This document shows, piece by piece, positions 24,977-33,024 of a stretch of 64,000 bases of DNA (positions are counted from its first letter, which is position 1; each line of letters begins with the position of its first letter). The stretch is from Bacillota bacterium (GTDB lineage Bacteria > Bacillota > Sulfobacillia > JACIYH01): assembly GCA_030019365.1 (NCBI GenBank), contig JASEFA010000002.1, positions 1-64,000 of the forward strand, written 5' to 3'. Both the position numbers and the translations under genes were made by a program. The notes beneath the pieces were generated by a model that was not told where the DNA came from, did not search any database, and saw only the letters and a program-made list of their open reading frames with translations.

Positions 24977-25992
24977 TCCCTCCCGGCCAGCATCTCTCGG
25001 GCCCGCCACAGCTCGTCACCTTCCGGAGAAAGAATGGGGACCCGCGCCCCTTCCTTGAGCAGCCAGTTTCCTTCCGGCACCACACGCCCGACCACCGCCG
25101 CCCGGATACCCGCCCCGCCCAGAGCACCCAGCAGCGGCCCCGGGTCGGGCACTGCCACCAGGAGTGAACCGCTGGAAACCAGACGCAGGGGGTCCACCGA
25201 CAGAGCCCGGCAGATGGCATCCACCTCGGGCGGGACGGGGACCTCCTCGGCCCGGATTTCCACACCCAGCCCGGCGGCGTATGCCATTTCCCAGGCCGCT
25301 CCCAGAACGCCACCCTCGGTCACGTCGTGCATGGCGGTAGCCCCGCACCCCACGGCCACCTTCGCCTCGGGCAAAACGCTCAATGAGTCAAACAGGGACC
25401 GCGCCCGGTCGATGACATCCGCCGGGACCAGAGCGGACAGCCGGGCGGGGAAATCCACAGCCAGTACGGCAGCCCCTTCGATCCCCGCCCCCTTGGTGAG
25501 CACCAGGGCATCGCCCGCCTGCGGCCCCTCGGGCAACCGGCAACCGGGCCAGGGCTGCCCCAGGGCGGCAACACATACAAGGGGCAAGGGGAGGCCGGGC
25601 ACCAGCTCCGTGTGCCCCCCGGCGATGGCCACCTTCAACTTCCGGCAGGCGGCGTCAGCCTCGGCCATGAACCGGGCCACGTACTCTTCTCCCAGTTCGA
25701 GGGGAACCAGCAGGGTGATGCCCACGGCCACCGGCTCGGCCCCGGCAGCGGCCAGGTCGTTGCACGCCACGTAGATGCATAGCTCGCCCGTGCGGGTGCT
25801 GCTGCCGGTGATGGGATCCACCGAAAAGACACACATCCCGCCCCCCAGCCGCAGGACGGCGGCATCCACACCGATGCCCGCACCCCGGATGACCTCCGGC
25901 CGCCGGGCGCCCTGATGGGCGAGCACCATCTTCTCCAGGATCACCGGAGGGAGCTTACCCCCCGGCGCCCTCGCTGTTTTCTGCCTTTCCAC
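24973..25992 (-). CDS. AIR synthase-like (HypE/PurM/ThiL superfamily) protein
   Basis: A 339-residue ATP-binding protein of the PurM superfamily with N-terminal GKLPPVILEKMVL and GIGVDAAVLRL, the central GDALVLTKGAGIEGAA and MHDVTEGGVLGAAWE, most like stand-alone AIR-synthase-related proteins near HypE. It should phosphorylate or dehydrate a carboxamide or formamide-type substrate with ATP, but the substrate is unknown. No hydrogenase or purine-synthesis genes are near. GTG at 25992 has GGAGG nine bases upstream; it overlaps the URO-D-like gene by 4 bases. Confidence 0.82.
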   Translation of the reverse strand: MERQKTARAPGGKLPPVILEKMVLAHQGARRPEVIRGAGIGVDAAVLRLGGGMCVFSVDPITGSSTRTGELCIYVACNDLAAAGAEPVAVGITLLVPLELGEEYVARFMAEADAACRKLKVAIAGGHTELVPGLPLPLVCVAALGQPWPGCRLPEGPQAGDALVLTKGAGIEGAAVLAVDFPARLSALVPADVIDRARSLFDSLSVLPEAKVAVGCGATAMHDVTEGGVLGAAWEMAYAAGLGVEIRAEEVPVPPEVDAICRALSVDPLRLVSSGSLLVAVPDPGPLLGALGGAGIRAAVVGRVVPEGNWLLKEGARVPILSPEGDELWRAREMLAGRE

Positions 25993-25996
25993 GAAA

Positions 25997-27061
25997 TCAG
26001 CCTCCGGATCTAGCGGTGATGAGGCCCAGGAGAAGCCTTCCCGCCTCCCGGCAGTTACGGGCCAGCAAATCCAGGGTGGAAGGGTCAGCCCCGTCCACAT
26101 GGACGCCCGCCACTCCCACCACCGGCGAGCACGTCACCCGCGCCAGCTCGTCGGCCAGGGGACGGATCACCTCTTCCTCCTTGTGGGCCGGCAGGTTGAT
26201 CACCGAGGAGGTGCAGCTCGACCTCTCCGGGTCGGCCAGGCTGGGTCGCGGCACGCTCACCACCACGGTGCCCACGTGGGTGCGGTCGCCCCCGAACAGC
26301 CCCACCACGTAGCCGTCGTCGGTGGCCCAGGCCCGGGCCTGCACCCGCAGGTGCCCTTCACCCGCCCGCGCCTCCCACTCCCGCAGGCGCCCCTCCGCCG
26401 CCCCCGCCTCGCGCTCCCACCATCCGCCCCCGCTCGTGCCTGCTTCGTGCTGCGGCCGGGCGGCAGCCTCCTCGCGCTGCTCCGCTTCACCCTGGCCTTC
26501 CCAGCGCGGGCTCAACCGGTGGGATATACCCAGGTGATCCAGGATCCGTGCCACGGTATGGTCGACCAGGTCGGCCGGGGAGGCAGGATGGCAGTAAAAG
26601 GCGGGCATGGGGGGAAGGACCACCACTCCCAGTCGCGCCAGCCGCAACAGGTTCCCCAGGTGAACGGCACTGAGCGGGGTCTCCCGGGGAACCACGATGA
26701 GCCGCCGCCGCTCCTTCAGGCACACGTCGGCCGCCCGGACGATGAGATCGGCGGAGTAGCCGTGGGCGATGGCCGCCGCCGTCTTCATGCTGCAGGGGGC
26801 GATGACCATCCCGTCTACGGGGAAGCTTCCACTCGCCACCGGCGCGCCCAGGTCGTCGGGGCTGTGGGTATGGGTGGCCATCCCCCTCAGCCCGTCAGGG
26901 GGAAGCCCCGTCTCCAGGCGCACGGTCTCCCATCCCCACCGGCTGACGATGAGGTGGGTTTCCCTTCCCGCCTCCCGCAGGACTTCCAGGAGGCGGACGC
27001 CGTACACCGCCCCCGAAGCTCCCGTGATGGCCACTATGACCCGCGCCATCTCTGCCACCAT
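25997..27061 (-). CDS. UbiX flavin prenyltransferase fused to LpdD-like domain
   Basis: A 354-residue two-domain protein. Residues ~5-185 are UbiX-like: IVAITGASGAVYGVRLLE, VIAPCSMKTAAAIAHGYS, LIVVPRETPLSAVHL and GVVVLPPMPAFY. UbiX makes prenylated FMN, the cofactor of UbiD decarboxylases. Residues ~244-348 (LFGGDRTHVGTVVVSVPRPS, then SVINLPAHKEEEV) resemble LpdD, a small protein proposed as a prenyl-FMN chaperone, normally separate. The domains are joined by a repetitive charged linker (~186-243). No UbiD is in the window. The start shares one base with the ssnA-like stop. Confidence 0.82.
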   Translation of the reverse strand: MVAEMARVIVAITGASGAVYGVRLLEVLREAGRETHLIVSRWGWETVRLETGLPPDGLRGMATHTHSPDDLGAPVASGSFPVDGMVIAPCSMKTAAAIAHGYSADLIVRAADVCLKERRRLIVVPRETPLSAVHLGNLLRLARLGVVVLPPMPAFYCHPASPADLVDHTVARILDHLGISHRLSPRWEGQGEAEQREEAAARPQHEAGTSGGGWWEREAGAAEGRLREWEARAGEGHLRVQARAWATDDGYVVGLFGGDRTHVGTVVVSVPRPSLADPERSSCTSSVINLPAHKEEEVIRPLADELARVTCSPVVGVAGVHVDGADPSTLDLLARNCREAGRLLLGLITARSGG

Positions 27062-28404
27062 CAGTACCGCTGCCAGAGGGCCCGGGCCCGTTCCCGCGAC
27101 CGGGCCAGGATGGCCTCTTCATCCACGGCCTGGAACTCACCACCGCGCACGAGGATGCGCCCCCCCACCATCACGGTGTCCACGGCCGACCCCGGCACCC
27201 CGTATGTGAGGTGACCCATGTAGTTGGTCTCGTCCAGGGGAGTGAAGGGCCGGTAATCCACCAGGATGATGTCGGCGTATCCTCCTTCCGTGATCCGTCC
27301 CAGGGGACGGTCCCAGTACCGGGCCGCCAGGCGGGCACTGTTCACCCAGGTCACTCGCCTGAGCTCTTCGCCCCCCATCACGCGGGGATCCTCCCGGTCC
27401 AGGCGGGCGACCATGGCGGCGAGGTTCATCTCCCGCCACAGGTCGAGGAAGCCATCGCCGCCCAGCACCACGTTGATCCCGGCCTCCAGCAGCGCGGGGA
27501 CGGGCGACGTACCCACGGCGTTGTTCATGTTCGACTGGGGGTTGTGGGCCACCGTGCATCCCCTCTCCCGCAGGGTGGCGATCTCCTCTTCGCCCACCAG
27601 GACGCAGTGAGCCGCGATGCTATTCTCCCCCAGCACCCCCGCTTCCGCCAGGCGCCGCACGGGATGCTTCCCGAACTGGCGCCGCGACTCCTCTACGTCG
27701 GCCTCCCCCTCCGCCACATGGACGTGAAACCCGGCCCCCAGACTGTTACCCATCGCCGCGGCCATGTGCAGGGTCTCCTCGCCCACCGTGAAGGAAGCGT
27801 GCAGCCCGAAGGCTGCTCTGAGGAGCGGTCCACCTTCCTTCCGGCACCGCTCGACGAAGCGGCAGTTCTCCTCCAGCCCCCGGCGCGCCACGTCCGGGCC
27901 GTCCCGGTCCGACACCTCGTAGCACAGGCAGCCCCGCACCCCCAGGTCGGTGAAGGCACGTGCCACCTGGTCCAGGCTTCCCGGGCAGACGCGGGGGCTG
28001 GCATGGTGATCGAAGAGCGTGGTGACCCCGTGCCGGACGGCCTCCAGCAGCCCGGCCAGGGACTGGTAGTAGTTGTCTTCCGGCGTCAGGGCCTTGTCCA
28101 GCCGCCACCACAGCCGCTCCAGGATCTGGCGAAAGCTCCCCGCCGGCTCCCCCCGGCCGGGAATGCCGCGCGCCCACTGCCCGTACAGGTGGGTGTGCCC
28201 CGTCACCAGCCCGGGCAGGATGAGCATCCCGCCCGCATCGACGAAGGGCACCCCCGGGTGGCGGACCCGCATCTCGGCCGTGGCACCGACCTCTTTCACC
28301 ATTTCTCCTTCCACCAGGACCGCCCCGTCGGGGAAGAACCGGTTGCGTTCCTCCATGGTGATGAGGATGCCGTTGCCCACCAGCGTCCTCGTTTCCGTCC
28401 CCAC
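27061..28404 (-). CDS. ssnA: SsnA-family aminohydrolase
   Basis: A 447-residue amidohydrolase resembling E. coli SsnA: TGHTHLYGQWARGIPG (His70/72), FDHHASPRVCPGSLDQ, FHVHVAEGEADVEE, AHNPQSNMNNAVG, LGGDGF and the C-terminal YMGHLTYGVPGSAVD. SsnA proteins occur in purine-degradation clusters with dihydropyrimidinase-like HyuA and molybdenum hydroxylases and are presumed purine deaminases. Here it follows a hydantoinase and precedes the UbiX fusion, but no xanthine dehydrogenase is seen in the window. GTG start at 28404. Confidence 0.86.
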   Translation of the reverse strand: MGTETRTLVGNGILITMEERNRFFPDGAVLVEGEMVKEVGATAEMRVRHPGVPFVDAGGMLILPGLVTGHTHLYGQWARGIPGRGEPAGSFRQILERLWWRLDKALTPEDNYYQSLAGLLEAVRHGVTTLFDHHASPRVCPGSLDQVARAFTDLGVRGCLCYEVSDRDGPDVARRGLEENCRFVERCRKEGGPLLRAAFGLHASFTVGEETLHMAAAMGNSLGAGFHVHVAEGEADVEESRRQFGKHPVRRLAEAGVLGENSIAAHCVLVGEEEIATLRERGCTVAHNPQSNMNNAVGTSPVPALLEAGINVVLGGDGFLDLWREMNLAAMVARLDREDPRVMGGEELRRVTWVNSARLAARYWDRPLGRITEGGYADIILVDYRPFTPLDETNYMGHLTYGVPGSAVDTVMVGGRILVRGGEFQAVDEEAILARSRERARALWQRY

Positions 28405-28470
28405 TTCCCCACCCCCTGGTCTCGGACAGCTCCCTCACTGGCCCCTGCCTGCCGGCCCCGGTCGGGCACC

Positions 28471-28551
28471 CGGCGTCATCACACCGCCGGCGCGTCCAGA
28501 TGGAGGCCCCCAGCCGGCGTCATCACGCAGCCGGGACGTCCAGATAGAGGC
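28471..28551 (-). repeat. 44-bp tandem duplication of hydantoinase 3' end
   Basis: Two ~37-bp copies (28471-28507 and 28515-28551), 44 bases apart, share most positions. The second includes the last codons and stop of the hydantoinase gene; the first lies in the spacer before the SsnA gene and still reads a similar peptide end plus stop. The gene's end was evidently duplicated in tandem. Confidence 0.8.
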
Positions 28552-29917
28552 CGCGGCCCGGCCGCCCGCAAAACTCGCCTTCCTCTACGATGACCTCTCC
28601 CCGGGAGATCACCATGCGCGGCCAGCCCTGCAGATCCCACCCCTCATAGGGAGACCAGCGCAGCGCAGGCCCTGACCCCGCTATACCCACCTTCTGCCTG
28701 GCGCAGGGGTCGACCAACACCAGATCGGCGTCCGCCCCGGGGAGGAGCGTCCCCTTACGGGGATAGAGGCGGAAGGCGCCGGCCGCGGCCGTACTGGTCA
28801 GCTCCGCCAGCCGGGGAATGTCAATATGCCCCGCCACCACTCCCAGCGTGTACGTCAGGGGCAGGAAGGTGGCGAACCCGGGGAGACCACCCGGAACCCG
28901 GAGGAAGTGGGGAGCGGCGTCCTTTTGGGCCACGCTCAGGGCGCAATGGTCCGTGCCCAGGAAATCCACCTGGCCGGCGGCAATCCCCCGCCAGAGGGCA
29001 TGCTGATCCTCCAAGGTCCGCAGAGGCGGGCTGCAGATGAAGCGGTGGCCGTCCTCTCGCGCGTACACCGAATCGTCCAGGGCCAGGTAGTGGGGGGCCG
29101 TCTCCACCCAGGCGACCCGGCCGGAGCCGCCTCTCCGGCGCAGTGCCCCCTGCTCCCGGCGGGCGGCTATCACCGCCGCCAGCCCTTCTCTGCTGGACAG
29201 GTGGCGGATGCACACGGGAGCCCCTTCCAGCCGCGCCAGGGTGAGCACACGATACACCGCTTCTCCTTCCGCCAGTGCGGGCCGGGTGTGGGGAAACCGG
29301 GCAGCTCCGCCGTGCGCTTCCCTCACCCGCGCGGTCATCGCCTCCACCACGGCAGCCGATTCGGCATGGACGGTGGCCAGGGCCCCCGTACGCCCGACAG
29401 CACCCAGGGACGCCAGCAGGCCCCGGTCATCCACCATGAGGCCGGGATTGACCGTATATAGCTTGAACGAACGCACTCCCCCGCCGGCCAGAGCGGGTAC
29501 CTCGGCCAGGGTGTCGGGGTCGGGGGAAGTAATGGTCACGCTGAAGGCATAATCCACCACCGCGCGTCCCCCGGCCTGCGTCCGCCTCTCCTGGAGGGAC
29601 TCAGCAAGGCTTTGACCGGGCCGCGCCTGAGCGAAGTCACTCACCGTGGTGATGCCGCCGCAGGCGGCGGCCACCGTCCCGGTGTACCAGTCATCGCAGG
29701 TGGCAATGCCGCTGGCCAAAGACATCGCAATGTGAGTGTGGGGGTCGATCAAACCGGGCAGCACCAGGAGGCCGCGGGCGTCCACCACCTTCCCGGCCCG
29801 GAAACGCCCGAGCTGACCCAGAGCAGCCACCCGTCCGGCCCGGACACCCACGTCGATTTCGCCCCAATCCCGAGGCCCGTAAACCCGTCCGCCCTGCACC
29901 ACCAGGTCAAAATCCAC
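28523..29917 (-). CDS. Dihydropyrimidinase/hydantoinase
   Basis: A 464-residue cyclic amidohydrolase. DPHTHIAMSL (His60/62) starts the binuclear metal site, the lysine in GVRSFKLYT is the likely carboxylated bridge, and CIRHLSSREG, ETAPHYLALDD, FLGTDHCAL complete it. It opens hydantoins or dihydropyrimidines to N-carbamoyl amino acids. It heads the purine/hydantoin operon. GTG at 29917 is preferred to 29929 because AAGGGGTGGGG then has usable spacing. No carbamoylase is in this operon; a double racemase is encoded at 46560. Confidence 0.9.
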   Translation of the reverse strand: MDFDLVVQGGRVYGPRDWGEIDVGVRAGRVAALGQLGRFRAGKVVDARGLLVLPGLIDPHTHIAMSLASGIATCDDWYTGTVAAACGGITTVSDFAQARPGQSLAESLQERRTQAGGRAVVDYAFSVTITSPDPDTLAEVPALAGGGVRSFKLYTVNPGLMVDDRGLLASLGAVGRTGALATVHAESAAVVEAMTARVREAHGGAARFPHTRPALAEGEAVYRVLTLARLEGAPVCIRHLSSREGLAAVIAARREQGALRRRGGSGRVAWVETAPHYLALDDSVYAREDGHRFICSPPLRTLEDQHALWRGIAAGQVDFLGTDHCALSVAQKDAAPHFLRVPGGLPGFATFLPLTYTLGVVAGHIDIPRLAELTSTAAAGAFRLYPRKGTLLPGADADLVLVDPCARQKVGIAGSGPALRWSPYEGWDLQGWPRMVISRGEVIVEEGEFCGRPGRGLYLDVPAA

Positions 29918-29998
29918 GGGCCACCCCACCCCTTGGTCGCTGCCACTTCACAGTTCGCCCCATCCCGGCGTCTTTCCTCCGCCACCATGTAACAGTTG

Positions 29999-30020
29999 CG
30001 CGGACCCTCGCGGGTCCGCG
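29999..30020 (-). terminator. Hairpin after RNase P RNA
   Basis: A perfect 9-bp stem (CGCGGACCC and GGGTCCGCG) with a 4-base loop lies just past the 3' end of the RNase P RNA. No U-tract follows, so it is either a weak terminator or a 3'-end processing barrier. Confidence 0.5.
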
Positions 30021-30030
30021 CCCGAATGCG

Positions 30031-30418
30031 GTGAGCAGGTCTGTAAGCCGAATTCTGTGCCCCCGCGACCGGCCGCACCGGTGGGCGGGGCGGCAACCAT
30101 CCATCTGGGACCCCGGTTGCCCGGGGCCTCCTGCGACCTAACCCGGGGAGTCCACGGGCCGCCTCATTCTCCCCCTACTTGGTCTTGCTCCGGGTGGGGT
30201 TTACCTAGCGAGCCGGTCGCCCGGCTCCTGGTGGTCTCTTACACCACCATTGCACCCTTACCTTCGGGACATACACTCCCGCAGGCGGTTTCTTTCTGTG
30301 GCACTGTCCCTGGGGTTGCCCCCGCTGGACGTTATCCAGCACCCTGCCCTGTGGAGTTCGGACTTTCCTCGAACACGACCTCGCGGTCATTGTGCCCGCG
30401 GTTGCCCAACCTGCTCTA
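30031..30418 (-). ncRNA. rnpB: RNase P RNA (bacterial type A-like)
   Basis: The catalytic RNA that matures tRNA 5' ends, about 388 bases. Reading the minus strand, the ends pair as helix P1 (GAGCAGGT with ACCTGCTC). Universally conserved elements are present: GAGGAAAGTCCGAACTCC, CAGGGTGCTGG, GGTAAGGGTGCAATGG, the AGGTAAACCCCACC region, GAGCAAGACCAAGTAGG and, near the 3' end, GAATTCGGCTTACAG. The overlapping plus-strand open frame here is spurious. Confidence 0.95.
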
Positions 30419-30423
30419 TGAAC

Positions 30424-30452
30424 AGCTTAACATCCCTTCCCCACCTCGTCAA
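30424..30452 (-). promoter_or_regulatory. Probable rnpB promoter
   Basis: TTGACG (30452-30447), a 17-base spacer and TAAGCT (30429-30424), ending just ahead of the RNA's 5' end. The -35 is good and the -10 weak, so confidence is moderate. Confidence 0.5.
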
Positions 30453-31006
30453 CTTCCCTGTACTGCTGCACCACTGCTTCGCACAGCACTACTGCTGTAC
30501 TACTTCCGCCATGGCAGCGCAATGTGCCGAAAACTGGCCCAGACTCAGCCAATAACTGCGCCAGAAAAAGCGCGCACGGACGAGTCCGCCAACCAGTCCA
30601 CCCACCTTGTCCATCTGCCCTTACCAAACCTGAGCACAACTACCCCAGTTACTCAAGTATATACCACCATTTTCTGGAGACACCAGCCTCCATATCTCGC
30701 AGGAACCCTCCGGCCTCAGGAGAGGCGGACCAGTATGCCAGAATCTGGCTCATACTGGGAAGGGGAGTTCGCCAGTTTTCGGCGCACTCCCCTTGTTGAG
30801 GGACTTCACCGGCCCCGGCGACCTGCCTGATGCGGGCCCAGCGGTGTACTACGAATTCCTGCTACCGGCACAGGGCAGAGGCCAGGAGGGGTGGTTGGAG
30901 CAGCGGGCACGAGAAGGAGTGCGGGCGGTCGACGTCGAATACTGACGAAGAGCCGGCACTCAAGGGGGTAGCCGGTCTTGAGCTTTTGCACGGAGGTCGA
31001 TGTTCC
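30453..31006. other. Long gene-free region with adjacent hairpins
   Basis: No intact gene is visible and the left part is more A+T-rich than its surroundings. Two perfect hairpins abut: CCAGTATG/CATACTGG (30730-30758) and AAGGGGAGT/ACTCCCCTT (30760-30794), neither followed by a U-tract. From about 30800 to 30946 one plus frame reads like the end of a gene (VYYEFLLPAQGRGQEGWLEQ to a TGA) without a credible start, possibly a relic. The right end carries the GGAGGT of the NEW3 gene. Confidence 0.45.
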
Positions 31007-32200
31007 ATGGGTGGTGCGCATCGCGTCGTTGGAGTCGGGTGGGGGAAGCGGCTGGTTCCCGCCCTGGTTGCAGTGTTGTTCCTCTGCGCCACGCTGGGCC
31101 TGCCGGCACGGGCCCGCGCCCAGGGCCTGGTCCTTTTCACGCCCTTCCCCGGGGTGGTGGCCAGGCCGGGAGAAACCCTCACCTTTCAGCTGCACCTTTC
31201 TGCCCGGGGCCCGGGCGGCCAGAAAGTGACTCTGTACGTGACCGGGCAACCGAAGGGATGGGAGGCCTTCCTCCTGGGTGAGGGCCGCCAGGTCTACCAG
31301 GTGTACGTACCCGCAGATCAGGAGCAGGAGGTCCAGCTACAGGTCAAGGTACCTGATGATGCCCGGCCCGGCGAGGCGCACGTAACGGTGAGCGCCCGTT
31401 CCGCCGCCGGAACCGCCAGCCTGCAGGTGAGCATCCGGGTCAGTACCGAGGAGGCGGGTCCCGACCGGCTGGTGACCCAGTATCCTTCCCTCACCGGCCC
31501 GAGCAACGCCACCTTCAGTTTCCGCCTGGATCTGACCAACAATGGGCCTCGCGAGCGCTCCTACAGCCTGCGCGCCGACGCCCCGGACGGATGGCAGGTC
31601 ACCTTCAGTCCCGCATACGAGCAGAAGCAGATCGCCGGCCTGACCCTGGGCGCGGGGGAAACCAGAGGCCTGGATGTGCAGGTCAGGCCCCCCCAGAAGG
31701 TGGCGGCCGGCCGGTACAACATCACGGTGCAGGCCCTCTCCGCAGCCAGCCAGGCGTCCGCGGCCCTCGAGCTCAACATCCTGGGAACCTTCGAGCTGAA
31801 GCTCACCACCCCCTCGGGGCGGCTCAGCGCCGACGCCAACCCGGGGCGGGAAACCCCGGTCAAACTGGTGGTGGACAACACCGGCAGCGCCGACCTGGGA
31901 CGGGTCACCTTCTCTTCCAGCCCGCCCCCCAGCTGGTCGGTGCGTTTCGATCCCGAAAGCATTGACGTTCTGCGGGCGGGGGAAAGCCGGGAGGTCACCG
32001 CCTACATCAAACCTGACAGTCGCGCCATCGCCGGCGACTACGTGGTGACCCTCAGCACCAGCTCTCAGGGCGCGTGGGAGAGCGCGGACTTTCGGGTGAC
32101 GGTCCTCACCCCCACCGCCTGGGGGATGGTGGGGATCGCCCTGGTGGCAGCGGTGATGGCGGGCGTGTGGGCCACGTTCCGCAAGTACGGCCGCCGCTGA
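31007..32200 (+). CDS. Secreted NEW3/COG1470-like domain protein, membrane-anchored
   Basis: A 397-residue extracytoplasmic protein with a signal segment at ~13-35, three immunoglobulin-like repeats of ~100 residues (PFPGVVARPGETLTFQLHL, YPSLTGPSNATFSFRLDL, LSADANPGRETPVKLVVDN) and a C-terminal membrane anchor (~370-390) followed by a basic tail. The repeats resemble NEW3 and COG1470 domains, often encoded beside ABC-2 exporters in Gram-positives, as here. It probably acts outside the membrane with the transporter encoded next to it. The ATG at 31007 follows GGAGGT. Confidence 0.8.
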   Translation: MGGAHRVVGVGWGKRLVPALVAVLFLCATLGLPARARAQGLVLFTPFPGVVARPGETLTFQLHLSARGPGGQKVTLYVTGQPKGWEAFLLGEGRQVYQVYVPADQEQEVQLQVKVPDDARPGEAHVTVSARSAAGTASLQVSIRVSTEEAGPDRLVTQYPSLTGPSNATFSFRLDLTNNGPRERSYSLRADAPDGWQVTFSPAYEQKQIAGLTLGAGETRGLDVQVRPPQKVAAGRYNITVQALSAASQASAALELNILGTFELKLTTPSGRLSADANPGRETPVKLVVDNTGSADLGRVTFSSSPPPSWSVRFDPESIDVLRAGESREVTAYIKPDSRAIAGDYVVTLSTSSQGAWESADFRVTVLTPTAWGMVGIALVAAVMAGVWATFRKYGRR

Positions 32201-32277
32201 CCCGCCCGGGACAGCACGAGCTGCGCGGGCCCCAGGTATCCGGAACTGTAAGTCGGTCACTTGAGGCGGGTAGTGCC

Positions 32278-33024
32278 ATGGAAAAGGACGTCATCGTCAG
32301 CCTGCGGGGACTGACGAAGAAATACGGCAACCTGGTGGCGGTGGACCACCTGGATCTGGACATCTACAGGGGTGAGGTTTTCGGGCTGCTGGGGCCGAAC
32401 GGGGCTGGCAAGACCACCACCATCCTCATGCTCCTGGGCCTCACCGAGCCCACCGAGGGGACGGTGCGGGTGGCGGGCCACGATCCCGCCCGCGAGCCCC
32501 TGGCGGTAAAGGCCATGGTGGGATACCTTCCCGACAACGTGGGATTCTACGAGGACATGACCGGACGGGAGAACCTCCGCTATACCGCCCGACTGAACCA
32601 CATCCCGCTCCCGGAGGCAGAAAGGCAAATCGCGCGGTTGCTGGAGACGGTGGGGCTGGGGGATGTCGGTGACCGGGCCGTCCGGGAGTACTCGCGGGGC
32701 ATGCGCCAGCGCCTGGGGATGGCCGACGCCCTGGTCAAAGATCCCCGCCTGCTCATCCTGGATGAACCCACCCTGGGGATCGACCCCGAGGGGGTGCAGG
32801 AGGTGCTGGCCCTCATCGTCCGCCTGGCCCAGGAGGAACAGCGCGCGGTCCTGATCTCGTCCCACCTGCTGTATCAGGTGCAGGAGATATGCGACCGCGT
32901 GGCCATCTTCGTGCGGGGACGGCTGGTCGACCCCGGGCCCGTCTCCGTGCGGGAGCTGGTGGCCAGCGGGCGGAGCCTGGATCACTACTACCGCCAGTAT
33001 TTCCAGGGGGGTGACTCCCGGTGA
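32278..33024 (+). CDS. ABC-2 type exporter ATPase
   Basis: A 248-residue ATPase of the CcmA/NatA type: Walker A GPNGAGKTTT, Q-loop VGYLPDNVGFYEDMT, a variant signature YSRGMRQRLGMADALV, Walker B LLILDEPTLGID and the switch His in SSHLLYQVQ. The signature S-R-G-M-R-Q is common in ABC-2 exporters. It starts 77 bases after the NEW3 gene and overlaps the permease gene by 4 bases (GTGA), so the three genes form one operon. Confidence 0.93.
   Translation: MEKDVIVSLRGLTKKYGNLVAVDHLDLDIYRGEVFGLLGPNGAGKTTTILMLLGLTEPTEGTVRVAGHDPAREPLAVKAMVGYLPDNVGFYEDMTGRENLRYTARLNHIPLPEAERQIARLLETVGLGDVGDRAVREYSRGMRQRLGMADALVKDPRLLILDEPTLGIDPEGVQEVLALIVRLAQEEQRAVLISSHLLYQVQEICDRVAIFVRGRLVDPGPVSVRELVASGRSLDHYYRQYFQGGDSR

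Noticed and set aside
30057-30830. A 257-codon plus-strand frame
   Set aside because: It covers the conserved RNase P RNA on the other strand and has no coding character.
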